Source of the DNA: Streptomyces achromogenes
Lineage (GTDB): Bacteria > Actinomycetota > Actinomycetes > Streptomycetales > Streptomycetaceae
DNA length: 64,000 bases
Reading direction: 5' to 3'
Assembly: GCF_030816715.1 (NCBI RefSeq)
Contig: NZ_JAUSYH010000001.1
Location: 5,952,001-6,016,000, forward strand
Part shown: positions 43,805 through 52,367 of the stretch, piece after piece
Layout: the number at the start of each line of letters is the position of its first letter
Numbering within the stretch: the stretch's first letter is position 1
Position numbers and translations under genes: made by a program
The notes under the pieces: generated by a model
Database searches by the model: none
What the model saw: the letters and a program-made list of their open reading frames with translations, nothing else
Told to the model about the DNA's origin: nothing

Positions 43805-45330
43805 GCACGAAGGGTTCGGCGGACACGGGGTCCGGATTGCCGGCGGACGGCCTGCCGGGGTGGGCGGGCGCCGTGCCGGGCGTATCGGCGGCCGGGCGGC
43901 CGGGTTCGGCGGGTGGGGGGTCCGGTGCGCAGGTGAATGCCGGGGGGCCGGCGGGCGGGAGGTCCGGTGTGCCGGTGGGTGCCGGGGGCTCGGCCGGTGC
44001 GGGACCGGGTGGGCCGGTGGGGGCGCGGAGTCCGGCGGCTCTGGCGGCCGGCGTGCCGTTGTCCGCCCGGCGCGCGGCCGACGCGGCGGCCGGCCCGCCG
44101 TTGGACATGGACAAACTGCTCGCGGCCCGGTTGTACGCGGCCAGGGTCCGCCCCTACCTCGCGACGGCCCTGTTCGCCCTGCACATCGTGGAGTCACGGC
44201 AGGTCCCGACGATGGGCGTGGACCGGTACTGGCGGTGCTACGTCTCGCCCGGGTTCGTCGAGCGGATGCCGGTCGAGGATCTGGCGGGGGTGTGGGTGCA
44301 CGAGGTGTCGCACCTGCTGCGCGACCATCACGGCCGCAGTGACCGCCTCGCGAGGCAACGCGGCCTGACCGGGCCGGGGGAGCGGCTGCGGATGAACATC
44401 GCCGCGGACTGCGAGATCAACGACGACGCGTACGGGGACGGACTGGTCGAGCCCGCCGGCGCCGTGACACCGGGCTCACTGGGACTGGATCCGGGCGAGC
44501 TCATGGAGGACTACCTGCGTCAGTTCCGGCTCGGGCCGAGCACGCAGCGCCTGTCCTGGCTGGACTGCGGCAGCGGCGCGGACGGGCGGGAACGGGAGTG
44601 GGAACTGGGCCCCGACGGCGCGGACGGCCTCAGCGAGCAGCAGCGGGACGCCGTCCGGTTCCGGGTGGCGCAGGGCATCAAGGGGCGGCCGGGGTCGGCG
44701 CCGAAACAGTGGAAGAGGTGGGCGGAGGAGGCCTTCCACCCGCCGCAGCCCTGGCGGGAACTGCTGGGCGCGGCGGTCCGCTCGGCGGCCTCCGGTCCTG
44801 GCGTGGGCGAGGACTACACCTACGGCCGTCCCGCGCGCCGCTCGGCCTGCCTGCCCGGCGTCGTCCTGCCGAGCCTGCGACGCCGGCCGCCCCGGGTCTG
44901 CGTCGTCATCGACACCTCCGGTTCGGTCAGCGACGCCGAACTGGGCAGCGCGCTCCTGGAGGTCGCGGCCATCTCCCGTGCCGTGGGCGGCCGGCGTGAC
45001 CTGGTCTCCGTGGTGCCGTGCGACGCGTCGGCGGGGATGGTGCACACCCTGTGCCGCGCCGAGGGCATCCCCCTGGTGGGCGGCGGCGGCACGGACCTGC
45101 GCACCGGCTTCGCCAAGGCCCTGCGGGGGAATCCCCGCCCCGACGCGATCGTCGTCCTCACCGACGGCCAGACCCCCTGGCCCGAAACCCGCCCGTCCTG
45201 CCGCACGGTGATCGGCCTGTTCCCCCGCGACCGCGCCGTCTACAACGAGACGAACCCCGACTACGTCCCCGACACCCCGCCCGCCTGGGCCCGGGTGGTG
45301 GAGATCGGGACGGCGGGGGGAGGGGGGTGA
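43801..45330 (+). CDS. VWA-like protein with N-terminal HExxH metallopeptidase domain (DUF2201)
   Basis: 509 residues. Residues 20-95 are a Gly/Ala/Pro-rich low-complexity linker made of imperfect repeats. Next comes the DUF2201_N putative metallopeptidase domain: LYAARVRPYLATALFALHIVES and VWVHEVSHLLRDHHGRSDRLA, with HEVSH matching HExxH at about residue 164, and AADCEINDDAY. The C-terminal VWA domain has the metal-binding DTSGSVS (about 371), a Thr in GGGGTDLRTGFAKAL and a terminal Asp in VVLTDGQTPW. Coupled to MoxR by a 4-bp overlap. Whether the HExxH is catalytic is untested for this family; some VWA/MoxR pairs are chaperones only. Confidence 0.9.
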   Translation: MSTKGSADTGSGLPADGLPGWAGAVPGVSAAGRPGSAGGGSGAQVNAGGPAGGRSGVPVGAGGSAGAGPGGPVGARSPAALAAGVPLSARRAADAAAGPPLDMDKLLAARLYAARVRPYLATALFALHIVESRQVPTMGVDRYWRCYVSPGFVERMPVEDLAGVWVHEVSHLLRDHHGRSDRLARQRGLTGPGERLRMNIAADCEINDDAYGDGLVEPAGAVTPGSLGLDPGELMEDYLRQFRLGPSTQRLSWLDCGSGADGREREWELGPDGADGLSEQQRDAVRFRVAQGIKGRPGSAPKQWKRWAEEAFHPPQPWRELLGAAVRSAASGPGVGEDYTYGRPARRSACLPGVVLPSLRRRPPRVCVVIDTSGSVSDAELGSALLEVAAISRAVGGRRDLVSVVPCDASAGMVHTLCRAEGIPLVGGGGTDLRTGFAKALRGNPRPDAIVVLTDGQTPWPETRPSCRTVIGLFPRDRAVYNETNPDYVPDTPPAWARVVEIGTAGGGG

Positions 45331-45496
45331 GCGGGCGGTCGTTCGGACTCGCCGGCGGCGGCGAGCGCGGAGCGCGGACCGCCGGGACGAGCCGGGCGGC
45401 AGAGCCGGAAGCTGTTGGTGAACTGGTGCGGGACGTGAGCGCGGTGGGCCGGCTCGCGAGATCGCCGGAGCGCGACCTGTCCCGGCGCCCGTGCTC

Positions 45497-46018
45497 TCAC
45501 GCGTCGTCCCCGCCCCCGCACAGCTCACGCAGGACCTTGCCGCAGCGGCGGGCGTAGGCGTGTTGGAGGCCTCTGGTCGCCGGGCCGGCGGCAATGGTGT
45601 ACCACTTCGCGGGGCGGCTGAACGCCGACACCGTCAGCCAGACCGTGCCGTCTCCCGTGCGGTCGACGACGAAGGACTCCTCGCCGCGTTCGGGGTGGCC
45701 GCGGAGGGTGCCGTAGGCCCAGCCGGCGCGCCGGGGTTCGTCCACCGTCCAGACCACGCGGCAGGGGGCCTTGATGACGCCGCCCAGGGTGACGGTGACG
45801 TCGACGTCGGGGGCCGCGCGGTCCGCCGTGGCGTCGATGCCGACACCGAGGGCGCGGTGCATCTGCCAGGTCATGACGGCGTCCGCGGCGCGCCGGAAGA
45901 CGTCGTGGCCCTCGCCGAGGCGTGCGCGGACGTGGAGGGGGCGGAAGCCCTCGGGGCAGGAGCCGGGGCGGTCGCGCGTCGCGCCGACGTCGTCGTACGT
46001 GAAGTCCTTCGAAGACAT
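45497..46018 (-). CDS. DUF1990 family protein
   Basis: 173 residues from ATG 46018. The sequence matches the DUF1990 pattern: FTYDDVGATRD, FRPLHVRARLGEGHDVFRRAADAVMTWQMHRALGVGI, RVVWTVDEPRRAGWAYGTLRGHPERGEESFVV and a C-terminal FSRPAKWYTIAAGPATRGLQHAYARRCGKVL. Aromatic and charged beta-strands suggest a ligand-binding barrel; function unknown. No signal peptide. It is monocistronic: a terminator lies immediately upstream and the neighbour downstream is convergent (VWA gene, 166 bp). Confidence 0.82.
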   Translation of the reverse strand: MSSKDFTYDDVGATRDRPGSCPEGFRPLHVRARLGEGHDVFRRAADAVMTWQMHRALGVGIDATADRAAPDVDVTVTLGGVIKAPCRVVWTVDEPRRAGWAYGTLRGHPERGEESFVVDRTGDGTVWLTVSAFSRPAKWYTIAAGPATRGLQHAYARRCGKVLRELCGGGDDA

Positions 46019-46032
46019 GGGAGCCAAGAGTA

Positions 46033-46071
46033 GGGCGGCACCCGGGAATGCCTTCGTCCCGGGTGCCGCCC
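46033..46071 (-). terminator. Terminator of the first metalloprotease gene
   Basis: A perfect 15-bp stem (46033-46047 with 46057-46071), loop of 9 nt, 17 bp beyond the stop on the minus strand. Confidence 0.85.
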
Positions 46072-46088
46072 AGCTCGCTACGGCAGGG

Positions 46089-47747
46089 TCAGTTGACGTT
46101 GATCGCCGACCAGGCCGCCGCCACGGCCTTGTACTCGGTGCTGCCGGTGCCGCCGTACAGCGCCGAGGCCGCCGAGAGGGTGCCGGTGCGGGCGCCCTTG
46201 TAGGTGGTCGTCGACGTGAAGTACGTCGTCAGCGCCTTGTACCAGATCTGCAGCGCCTTGGCGCGGCCGATGCCGGTGACCGTGGAGCCGTTGGACGTCG
46301 GCGAGTTGTAGGTCACGCCGTTGATCGTCTTCGAGCCGCTGCCCTCGGACAGCAGGTAGAAGAAGTGGTTCGCGGGGCCCGACGAGTAGTGCGGGTCGAG
46401 GCCGGACACGGCGGAGGACCAGTAGTCCTTGGACCCGCCGTCCTTGCTCGGCTTGTCCATGTACCGCAGCGGGGTGCCGTCGCCGTTGATGTTGATCTTC
46501 TCGCCGATGAGGTAGTCGCCCTTGTCGGACGCGTTGTTGGCGAAGAACTCCACACCGGTGCCGAAGATGTCGGAGGTGGCCTCGTTCAGACCGCCGGCGT
46601 CACCCGAGTACTCCAGACCCGCGGTGACCGAGGTCAGACCGTGGCTCATCTCGTGGCCGGCCACGTCCAGCGAAGTCAGCGGGTGGGTGTTGCCGTCGCC
46701 GTCGCCGTACGTCATGCAGAAGCAGTCGTCGTCCCAGAAGGCGTTGACGTAGGCGTTGCCGTAGTGGACGCGGGAGTAGGCGGCCTTGCCGTCGTTCCTG
46801 ATGCCGCTGCGGTTGAAGGTGCTCTTGTAGAAGTCCCAGGTCATCTGCGCGCCGTAGGCGGCGTCCACGGCCGCGGTCTGGTCGCTGGAGGAGCTGGAGG
46901 CCGTGCCGGTGCCCCACGCGTCGTCCGCGTCGGTGAACAGGGTGCCGGTGGAGGAGGACGTGCTGCGCGCCTTGTTGTAGGTCTTGTGGCCGCCGCGCGT
47001 GCCGTCGGTCAGGTTGTACGTCGATCCCGACTTGGTCGTGTTGAGGGTGACCGTGCCCGAGTAGAGGCTCTTGCCGGTGCCGGTCTCGATGGCCTGGTGC
47101 TCGTAGAGCTTCTTGCCGGTGGTGGCGTCGGTGATGACGTGCAGCCTGCTCGGGGTGCCGTCGTCCTGGAGGCCGCCGACGACCGTCTCGTAGGCGAGCG
47201 TCGGGGTGCCGTTGCCGGCCCAGATCACCTTGCGGGGGGCCTGGTCGGCGGCGGTGGCCTCCGAGCCGGCGGCCTTGGCGGCGGTGAGCGCCTGCTTCTG
47301 GACCTTGGCGGTGGCGACCTGCGGGGTGAGCGTGGACACCTTGATGGTGGCCGAGACGGCCTTGGTCACGCTCTGGGCGCCGGAGGGGGCCTTGTGCACG
47401 ACCAGGTCGCCGCCGAGGACCGGCAGGCCCGCGTAGGTGCGCTCGTAACGGGTGTGGACGGTGCCGTCGACGTCCTTGACGACGTCCTTGACGACCAGCT
47501 TCTCCTGGGCGCCGAGGCCTATCGACTTGGCGGTCGCGGCCGCGTCGGACTGCTGCTGCTGGATCAGCGTGGTGCGGGCCGCGGAGGTCAGCTGGACCGG
47601 GGCGCCCTGCAGGGCGGCCCGCGCGCCGGAGTCCGCCGGGGCGGCGGCGCTACCGGTGGTCAGGCCGGTGGTGACCAGGGCTCCGGCCGCGACGGCGGTG
47701 GCGATGGCCAGAGTGGTGCGCTTGTGACGCGCGTAGAGGGAGGTCAC
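46089..47747 (-). CDS. Secreted neutral zinc metalloprotease, M4 (thermolysin) family
   Basis: 552 residues from GTG 47747, 6 nt after AAGGAGC. Signal peptide: RHKRTTLAIATAVAAGALVTTGLTTGSAAA. A propeptide (FTP/PepSY, residues 50-215) holds HTRYERTYAGLPVLGGDLVVHKA and is probably cleaved after secretion. The catalytic domain has the zinc motif HEMSHGLTS with third ligand Glu in GGLNEATSDIFGTGVEFF, the YGNAYVNAFWDDDCFCMTYGDGDG segment, and HYSSGPANHFFYLLSEG with the His of the S1' region. The Cys-Phe-Cys in place of the usual Gly/Ser-rich thermolysin loop is notable. Tandem paralog of the next gene. Confidence 0.93.
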   Translation of the reverse strand: MTSLYARHKRTTLAIATAVAAGALVTTGLTTGSAAAPADSGARAALQGAPVQLTSAARTTLIQQQQSDAAATAKSIGLGAQEKLVVKDVVKDVDGTVHTRYERTYAGLPVLGGDLVVHKAPSGAQSVTKAVSATIKVSTLTPQVATAKVQKQALTAAKAAGSEATAADQAPRKVIWAGNGTPTLAYETVVGGLQDDGTPSRLHVITDATTGKKLYEHQAIETGTGKSLYSGTVTLNTTKSGSTYNLTDGTRGGHKTYNKARSTSSSTGTLFTDADDAWGTGTASSSSSDQTAAVDAAYGAQMTWDFYKSTFNRSGIRNDGKAAYSRVHYGNAYVNAFWDDDCFCMTYGDGDGNTHPLTSLDVAGHEMSHGLTSVTAGLEYSGDAGGLNEATSDIFGTGVEFFANNASDKGDYLIGEKININGDGTPLRYMDKPSKDGGSKDYWSSAVSGLDPHYSSGPANHFFYLLSEGSGSKTINGVTYNSPTSNGSTVTGIGRAKALQIWYKALTTYFTSTTTYKGARTGTLSAASALYGGTGSTEYKAVAAAWSAINVN

Positions 47748-47967
47748 ACAAGCTCCTTCATGTGGGGGGTCCGGGCGGCGTGGGGCGGCCGCCCGTGACG
47801 GTAGTGAAGTTGTGCGGCGGGTGAAACGAAGACTGACATCCGGGCGCGTACATGTCAGGACCCCGAAGTGATGTTGGCCGAAAGTCGACTGTCCGGTGAA
47901 CATTGCAGGCACGTAAACGGAGTTGAGCCGTGGTAAAGCGGCAACAGGACGCGGGTAAGGGGCGGGC

Positions 47968-48015
47968 AAAAAGGGGGCGCCGCCCCGGGGAGGTGGTGCC
48001 TCCGGGGCGGCGCCC
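47968..48015 (-). terminator. Terminator of the second metalloprotease gene
   Basis: Reading the minus strand, a 14-bp GC-rich stem (48015-48002 with 47988-47975) is followed by TTTTT at 47972-47968, 51 bp past the stop. Confidence 0.9.
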
Positions 48016-48065
48016 TGTGCGGTGCCTTTCAGGCGGTTGTGCGTGGCCCGTGCGGGGCCTGTGGC

Positions 48066-50120
48066 CTACGGGAAGGTCAGCTTCCAGCTGTTGATGTAGC
48101 CGGTGTCCTGGGCCGCGTTGTCCTGGACCCTCAACTGCCAGACACCGTTGGCGACCTCGGAGGAGGCGTTCACCGTGTACGTGGTGTTGAGGTTGTCCGT
48201 GCTGCCGCCGGTGCCGTACGCCTTCAGCGTGTAGGCCGTGCCGTCGGGGGCGATCAGCTGCACCCGGAGGTCGCCGATGTAGGTGTGCACGATGTCGACC
48301 GCCACCGCGAGGTTCGACGGCGCGTTGCCGGTGCGGCCCGAGACGGTGATCGACGAGTTGACCGCCGCCCCGTTGTCCGGAATCGATACGTCGGCCGTGT
48401 TCTCGAAGGAGGTGCCGCCACCTCCGCCGCCGCCGCCCGAACGCGCGCCCACCGCGACGCCCGCCCACGCGTCCTGCACCGCCTTGTACTCGGCGGAGGT
48501 GGTGCCGTACAGCTCACCGGCCGCCGCCAGCGTGCCGGTGCGGGCCCCCGCGTAGTTGGTGGTCCTGGTGAACTTCGTGGTCAGCGCGCGGAACCAGATC
48601 TTCTCCGCCTTGTCGCGGCCGATGCCGGTGACGGCGAGGCCGTCCGCGGTGGGCGAGTTGTAGCTGACGCCGTTGATGACCTTGGCGCCGCTGCCCTCGC
48701 TCAGGAGGTAGAAGAAGTGGTTCGCCGGCCCGGACGAGTAGTGGACGTCCACCGACCCGATCCCCGAGTACCAGCTGTCCTTCGACGCACCGTCCTTGCT
48801 CGGCTTGTCCATGTACCGCAGCGGCGTGCCGTCGCCGTTGATGTCGATCTCCTCGCCGATGAGGTAGTCACCGACGTCCGAGGAGTTCTGGGCGTAGAAC
48901 TCGACCGCGGTGCCGAAGATGTCCGAGGTGGCCTCGTTGAGGCCGCCGGACTCCCCGCTGTAGTTGAGGCCCGCGGTGTTGGAGGTGACGCCGTGCGTCA
49001 TCTCGTGCCCGGCCACGTCGATGGCCGTCAGCGGGTGGGTGTTGCCCGAGCCGTCGCCGTAGGTCATGCAGAAGCAGTTGTCGTCCCAGAACGCGTTGAC
49101 GTACGCGTTGCCGTAGTGCACGCGCGAGTACGCGCCCACACCGTCGCCCTTGATGCCGTTGCGGCCGTGCACGTTCTTGTAGTAGTCCCAGGTGAGGGCC
49201 GCGCCGTAGTGCGCGTCGGCGCCCGCGGTCTCCGCGTTGGAGGCGGCTCCGGTGCCCCAGACGTCGTCGGGGCCCGAGAAGAGCGTTCCGGTGCCGGAGG
49301 AGCCCCGGTTGAGGTTGTACGTCTTGTGGTTGCCCCGCGCGGCGTCGGTCAGGTTGTACGTCGACCCCGACTGCGTGGTGCCGAGGGTCACCTGGCCGCT
49401 GTACATCGTGTTGCCGGTGCCGGTCTCGATGCCCTGGTACTCGTACAGCTTCTGGCCGGTGGTCGCGTCGGTGATGACGTGCAGTTCGTTCGGAGTGCCG
49501 TCCTCCTGGAGGCCGCCGACGACGGTCTCGTAGGCGAGGGCCGGGGTACCGTTCGCCGCCCAGATCACCTTGCGCGGCGCGCGGTTGGTGTCCGCCTTCG
49601 CGGTGCCGTCGGCCTGCGCCAGGCTCAGCGCCTGCTTCTCCGCCTTCGCCGCCGCGATCGTGGGCGTCAGCGAGGCGACCTGGACGGCGGCCCGGGTGGC
49701 CATGATGACGCCCTCGGTGGCGCCGGACTTCGCGGTCTCGACGACCAGGTCGCCGCCGAGGACCGGGAGTCCGCTGTAGGTGCGCTCGTAGCGCGTGTGC
49801 AGAGTGCCGTCGGCGTCCTTGACGACGTCACGGACGACGAGCGCCTCCTTGGCGCCGAGGCCGAGCTCCTTGGCGGTGGCCGTCTTCCCCGCCTCCGCTT
49901 CGCGGATCAGCGCGGCGCGCTGGGCGGGGGTGAGGCGCACCGACTCGGCGCCCGGGTTGGCCTTGCCCGCCGCCTGCGGTGTCTTTTCCGGGGCGGCGGT
50001 CGCGGCGCCGGACTGCACGGCGGCGGCTATGAGCGCGGAGACGCCGACGAGGGCGACTGCCGCGGCACGACGGGAGGGGCTGTGGGGGGTGCGTCTGCGA
50101 GAGGGACTGCTGCTCAACAC
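48066..50120 (-). CDS. Secreted M4-family metalloprotease with C-terminal P-domain
   Basis: 684 residues from GTG 50120 (TTG 50117 has better spacing from GGAG and is the alternative). Signal: RRAAAVALVGVSALIAAAVQSGAATAA. The propeptide and catalytic domain closely follow the adjacent paralog: HEMTHGVTS zinc site, GGLNEATSDIFGTAVEF, the DNCFCMTYGDG Cys pair, and HYSSGPANHFFYLLSEG. After a (Gly)8 linker (about residue 560) comes a P/homoB proprotein-convertase domain: IPDNGAAVNSSITVSGRTGNA, VDIVHTYIGDLRVQLIAPDGT and the final INSWKLTF. The P-domain likely aids folding or binding. Both genes are probably growth-phase-controlled exoproteases. Confidence 0.93.
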   Translation of the reverse strand: MLSSSPSRRRTPHSPSRRAAAVALVGVSALIAAAVQSGAATAAPEKTPQAAGKANPGAESVRLTPAQRAALIREAEAGKTATAKELGLGAKEALVVRDVVKDADGTLHTRYERTYSGLPVLGGDLVVETAKSGATEGVIMATRAAVQVASLTPTIAAAKAEKQALSLAQADGTAKADTNRAPRKVIWAANGTPALAYETVVGGLQEDGTPNELHVITDATTGQKLYEYQGIETGTGNTMYSGQVTLGTTQSGSTYNLTDAARGNHKTYNLNRGSSGTGTLFSGPDDVWGTGAASNAETAGADAHYGAALTWDYYKNVHGRNGIKGDGVGAYSRVHYGNAYVNAFWDDNCFCMTYGDGSGNTHPLTAIDVAGHEMTHGVTSNTAGLNYSGESGGLNEATSDIFGTAVEFYAQNSSDVGDYLIGEEIDINGDGTPLRYMDKPSKDGASKDSWYSGIGSVDVHYSSGPANHFFYLLSEGSGAKVINGVSYNSPTADGLAVTGIGRDKAEKIWFRALTTKFTRTTNYAGARTGTLAAAGELYGTTSAEYKAVQDAWAGVAVGARSGGGGGGGGTSFENTADVSIPDNGAAVNSSITVSGRTGNAPSNLAVAVDIVHTYIGDLRVQLIAPDGTAYTLKAYGTGGSTDNLNTTYTVNASSEVANGVWQLRVQDNAAQDTGYINSWKLTFP

Positions 50121-50192
50121 TGACTCCTTCTGCGCGGCCGCGGATCACGCGGCCAGGGGAGACCCGAAAGGCGGGTGGGCCGGACGGGCACG

Positions 50193-50220
50193 ACAAAGGC
50201 GGTACGCAGAACAAAGGCGG
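50193..50220. repeat. Direct repeat upstream of the P-domain metalloprotease
   Basis: ACAAAGGCGG at 50193-50202 and 50211-50220, an 18-bp period, in the 294-bp spacer between the metalloprotease start and the ABC operon. It may be a direct-repeat operator; nothing else was recognised in the spacer. Confidence 0.4.
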
Positions 50221-50414
50221 AACGTGGAGCGTGCGCGTAACTGTGGGGTTGCTGTGAACCAGCAGAGGGAAGAGTGGCAGTGGATTGCGCTGTCTGTCAG
50301 GAGCGCGTCAGAAAGTTGGCCGGAAACAGTCCGTTGTCCGGTAGTCGGTGTTCGATATGCGGAGTGGTCGCATCCGCCACTCCGCCCCCACCCGTTTCCC
50401 GGAGCCGTGCGACC

Positions 50415-52193
50415 TCACGGCCCCCCGTGCCAGGTCCGCCACAGTGCCGCGTACGCGCCGCCGTCCGCCACCAGCGCCTCGTGCGTGCCGAGTTCGGTGA
50501 GACGGCCGTCCTCCATCACGGCGACCCGGTCCGCGTCGTGGGCCGTGTGCAGCCGGTGGGCGATGGCGATGACCGTCCGGCCGCGGAGCACCGCCGCCAG
50601 AGCCCGCTCGGTGTGCCGGGCCGTCGTCGGGTCCAGCAGCGCGGTCGCCTCGTCCAGGATCAGCGTGTGCGGGTCCGCCAGCACCACCCGGGCCAGGGCG
50701 AGCTGCTGCGCCTGCGAGCCGTCCGTCGTGCGGCCACCGCCGCGGCCCGGCTCGGCGTCGAGACCGCCCGGCAGTTCCCGCACCCAGTCGGCGGCGCCGA
50801 CCGCCGCCAGCGCCTCCCACAACCGCGCGTCGTCCGCCGTGGGTTCGGCGATCAGCAGGTTGTCGCGGACCGTGCCGATGAAGACGTGATGCTCCTGCGT
50901 GACCAGGACGACCTGCCGGCGCAGCGTCTCCGGCGCCAGCTCGGCGACCGGCGCGCCGCCCACCGTCACCGTGCCCGCGCTCGGCGCGTCCACGCCCGCC
51001 AGCAGCCGGCTCAGCGTGGTCTTGCCCGCGCCGGACGGGCCGACGACCGCGAGCCGCTCCCCGGGCCGCACCGTCAGGTCGACACCGCGCAGCACCTCGC
51101 CGCCGCGCTCGTAGGCGTACCGCACGCCCGTCACGTCGATCCGGTCGTCCACCGGAACCGGCGCCGCCCCGCCGACCCGCTCCGAGCGCGGCGCCCCCGC
51201 CAGACCCTCCACCCGGGCGAACGAGGCCCCGCTGCTCTGCAGTTGCTCGACGCGCACCAGGATCTGGTCCAGCGGCTCGGTGAACTGGCGCAGATACAGC
51301 GTGGCCGCCACCACCGCGCCCAGACTCATCGCCCCCCGCGCGTGCAGCGCGCCCCCCAGCAGCAGCACCCCCGCCACCGGCAGCGAGTACGACGTCTCGA
51401 CCACCGGGAAGAACACCGTGCGCAGGTACAGCGTGTGGAAGCGGGCGCGACGCGCGACCTCCAGCGCGTCCCGGTTCGCCGCCGTCCGCCGCCGCTCGAG
51501 CCGGAACGCCTCCACCGTCCGTGCCCCGGACGCCGTCGCCGCGACGATCTCGGCGACCTCGGAGTCCGCCGCGCCCTGCGCCAGATAGCCGGCCCGGGCC
51601 CGCCGCAGATACCAGCGCAGCGCGAACCAGATCGGCGTCAGCGCCAGCACCCCGACGACGCCGAGCAGCGGGTCGATCACGAACACCGCGCCGAGCGTGA
51701 ACAGGGCCTGGACCGTGCAGACCAGCAGCTCGGGTCCGGCGTCCCGCAGGGTCGTGCCGACCGCGGCGACGTCCGCGGTGCCGCGGGTGGTCAGATCGCC
51801 GGCGCCGGCCCGCTCCACGACCGACGCGGGCAGCGCGAGCGCCCGCCCCACGAAATCCTCCCGGACCCGCGCCAGGGTGCGCTCGCCGAACCGGTGCCCC
51901 ACGTACCGCGCCCAGCGCGCCAGCAGCAGCTGCGCCGCCGCGCACACCAGGATCGCCGCCGCCAGCCGGTCCACGGGCCCGACGCCGTGCCCGGCCCGCA
52001 CCTCGTCGATGATCCGCCCCAGCAGCCACGGCCCGGCGAGGCCCGCCCCGGCGGCGAGCACGTTCAGGGCGAGCGTGCCGGCGAACGCCCGCCGGTCGGC
52101 CCGCACCAGCCGCCACGCCGCCCGCCGCACCTCGGCGCGCCCGGCGACCGGCAGCCGGCCGGCGGAGGTGCTGTCGTCGGTCGGGGTCGTCAC
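50415..52193 (-). CDS. ABC exporter half-transporter with degenerate signature motif
   Basis: 592 residues from GTG 52193. Six-helix membrane domain (FAGTLALNVLAAGAGLAGPWLL, AAAILVCAAAQLLLARWARYVG and so on to about 330), then the nucleotide-binding domain. Walker A GPSGAGKTTLSRLL and Walker B HTLILDEATALLDP are intact, Q-loop VTQEHHVFIGTV and the H-loop IAIAHRLHTAHD are present, but the ABC signature is DGSQAQQLALAR instead of LSGGQ. With its upstream partner (degenerate Walker A/B, intact LSGGQ) it should form a heterodimer with one working ATP site. The start is the last in a chain of repeated GTG starts. Substrate unknown. Confidence 0.9.
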   Translation of the reverse strand: MTTPTDDSTSAGRLPVAGRAEVRRAAWRLVRADRRAFAGTLALNVLAAGAGLAGPWLLGRIIDEVRAGHGVGPVDRLAAAILVCAAAQLLLARWARYVGHRFGERTLARVREDFVGRALALPASVVERAGAGDLTTRGTADVAAVGTTLRDAGPELLVCTVQALFTLGAVFVIDPLLGVVGVLALTPIWFALRWYLRRARAGYLAQGAADSEVAEIVAATASGARTVEAFRLERRRTAANRDALEVARRARFHTLYLRTVFFPVVETSYSLPVAGVLLLGGALHARGAMSLGAVVAATLYLRQFTEPLDQILVRVEQLQSSGASFARVEGLAGAPRSERVGGAAPVPVDDRIDVTGVRYAYERGGEVLRGVDLTVRPGERLAVVGPSGAGKTTLSRLLAGVDAPSAGTVTVGGAPVAELAPETLRRQVVLVTQEHHVFIGTVRDNLLIAEPTADDARLWEALAAVGAADWVRELPGGLDAEPGRGGGRTTDGSQAQQLALARVVLADPHTLILDEATALLDPTTARHTERALAAVLRGRTVIAIAHRLHTAHDADRVAVMEDGRLTELGTHEALVADGGAYAALWRTWHGGP

Positions 52194-52367
52194 GGGGCCG
52201 TCTCCTGGTTCTGGGTCACGGTCGTCACGGGGCCGTCTCCTCGTTCTGGGTCGGGGTCGTCACGGGGCCGTCTCCTGGTTCTGGGTCACGGTCGTCACGG
52301 GGCCGTCTCCTGGTTCTGGGTCACGGTCGTCACGGGGCCGTCTCGTCGTTCCCGGTCACGGTCGTCA
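52186..52367 (-). repeat. Five 35-bp tandem repeats encoding five chained 12-codon mini-ORFs
   Basis: The 35-bp unit starts GTCGTCACGGGGCCGTCTCC on the plus strand; copies begin at 52186, 52221, 52256, 52291 and 52326, with a partial sixth. On the minus strand, mini-ORFs at 52368-52330, 52333-52295, 52298-52260, 52263-52225 and 52228-52190 each have ATG or GTG starts and TGA stops overlapping the next start by 4 bp. Products: MTTVTGNDETAP, MTTVTQNQETAP (three times) and MTTPTQNEETAP. The first ATG overlaps the stop of the preceding ABC gene, the last stop overlaps the GTG of the following ABC gene. Most units carry CAGGAG 9 nt before the next start. Confidence 0.9.

Noticed and set aside
40357..44184. 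1275-codon open frame on the minus strand over glgP end and the MoxR cassette
   Set aside because: Composition is Arg/Pro/Gly-rich with no domain; it is the antisense shadow of GC-biased genes that have clear families on the plus strand.
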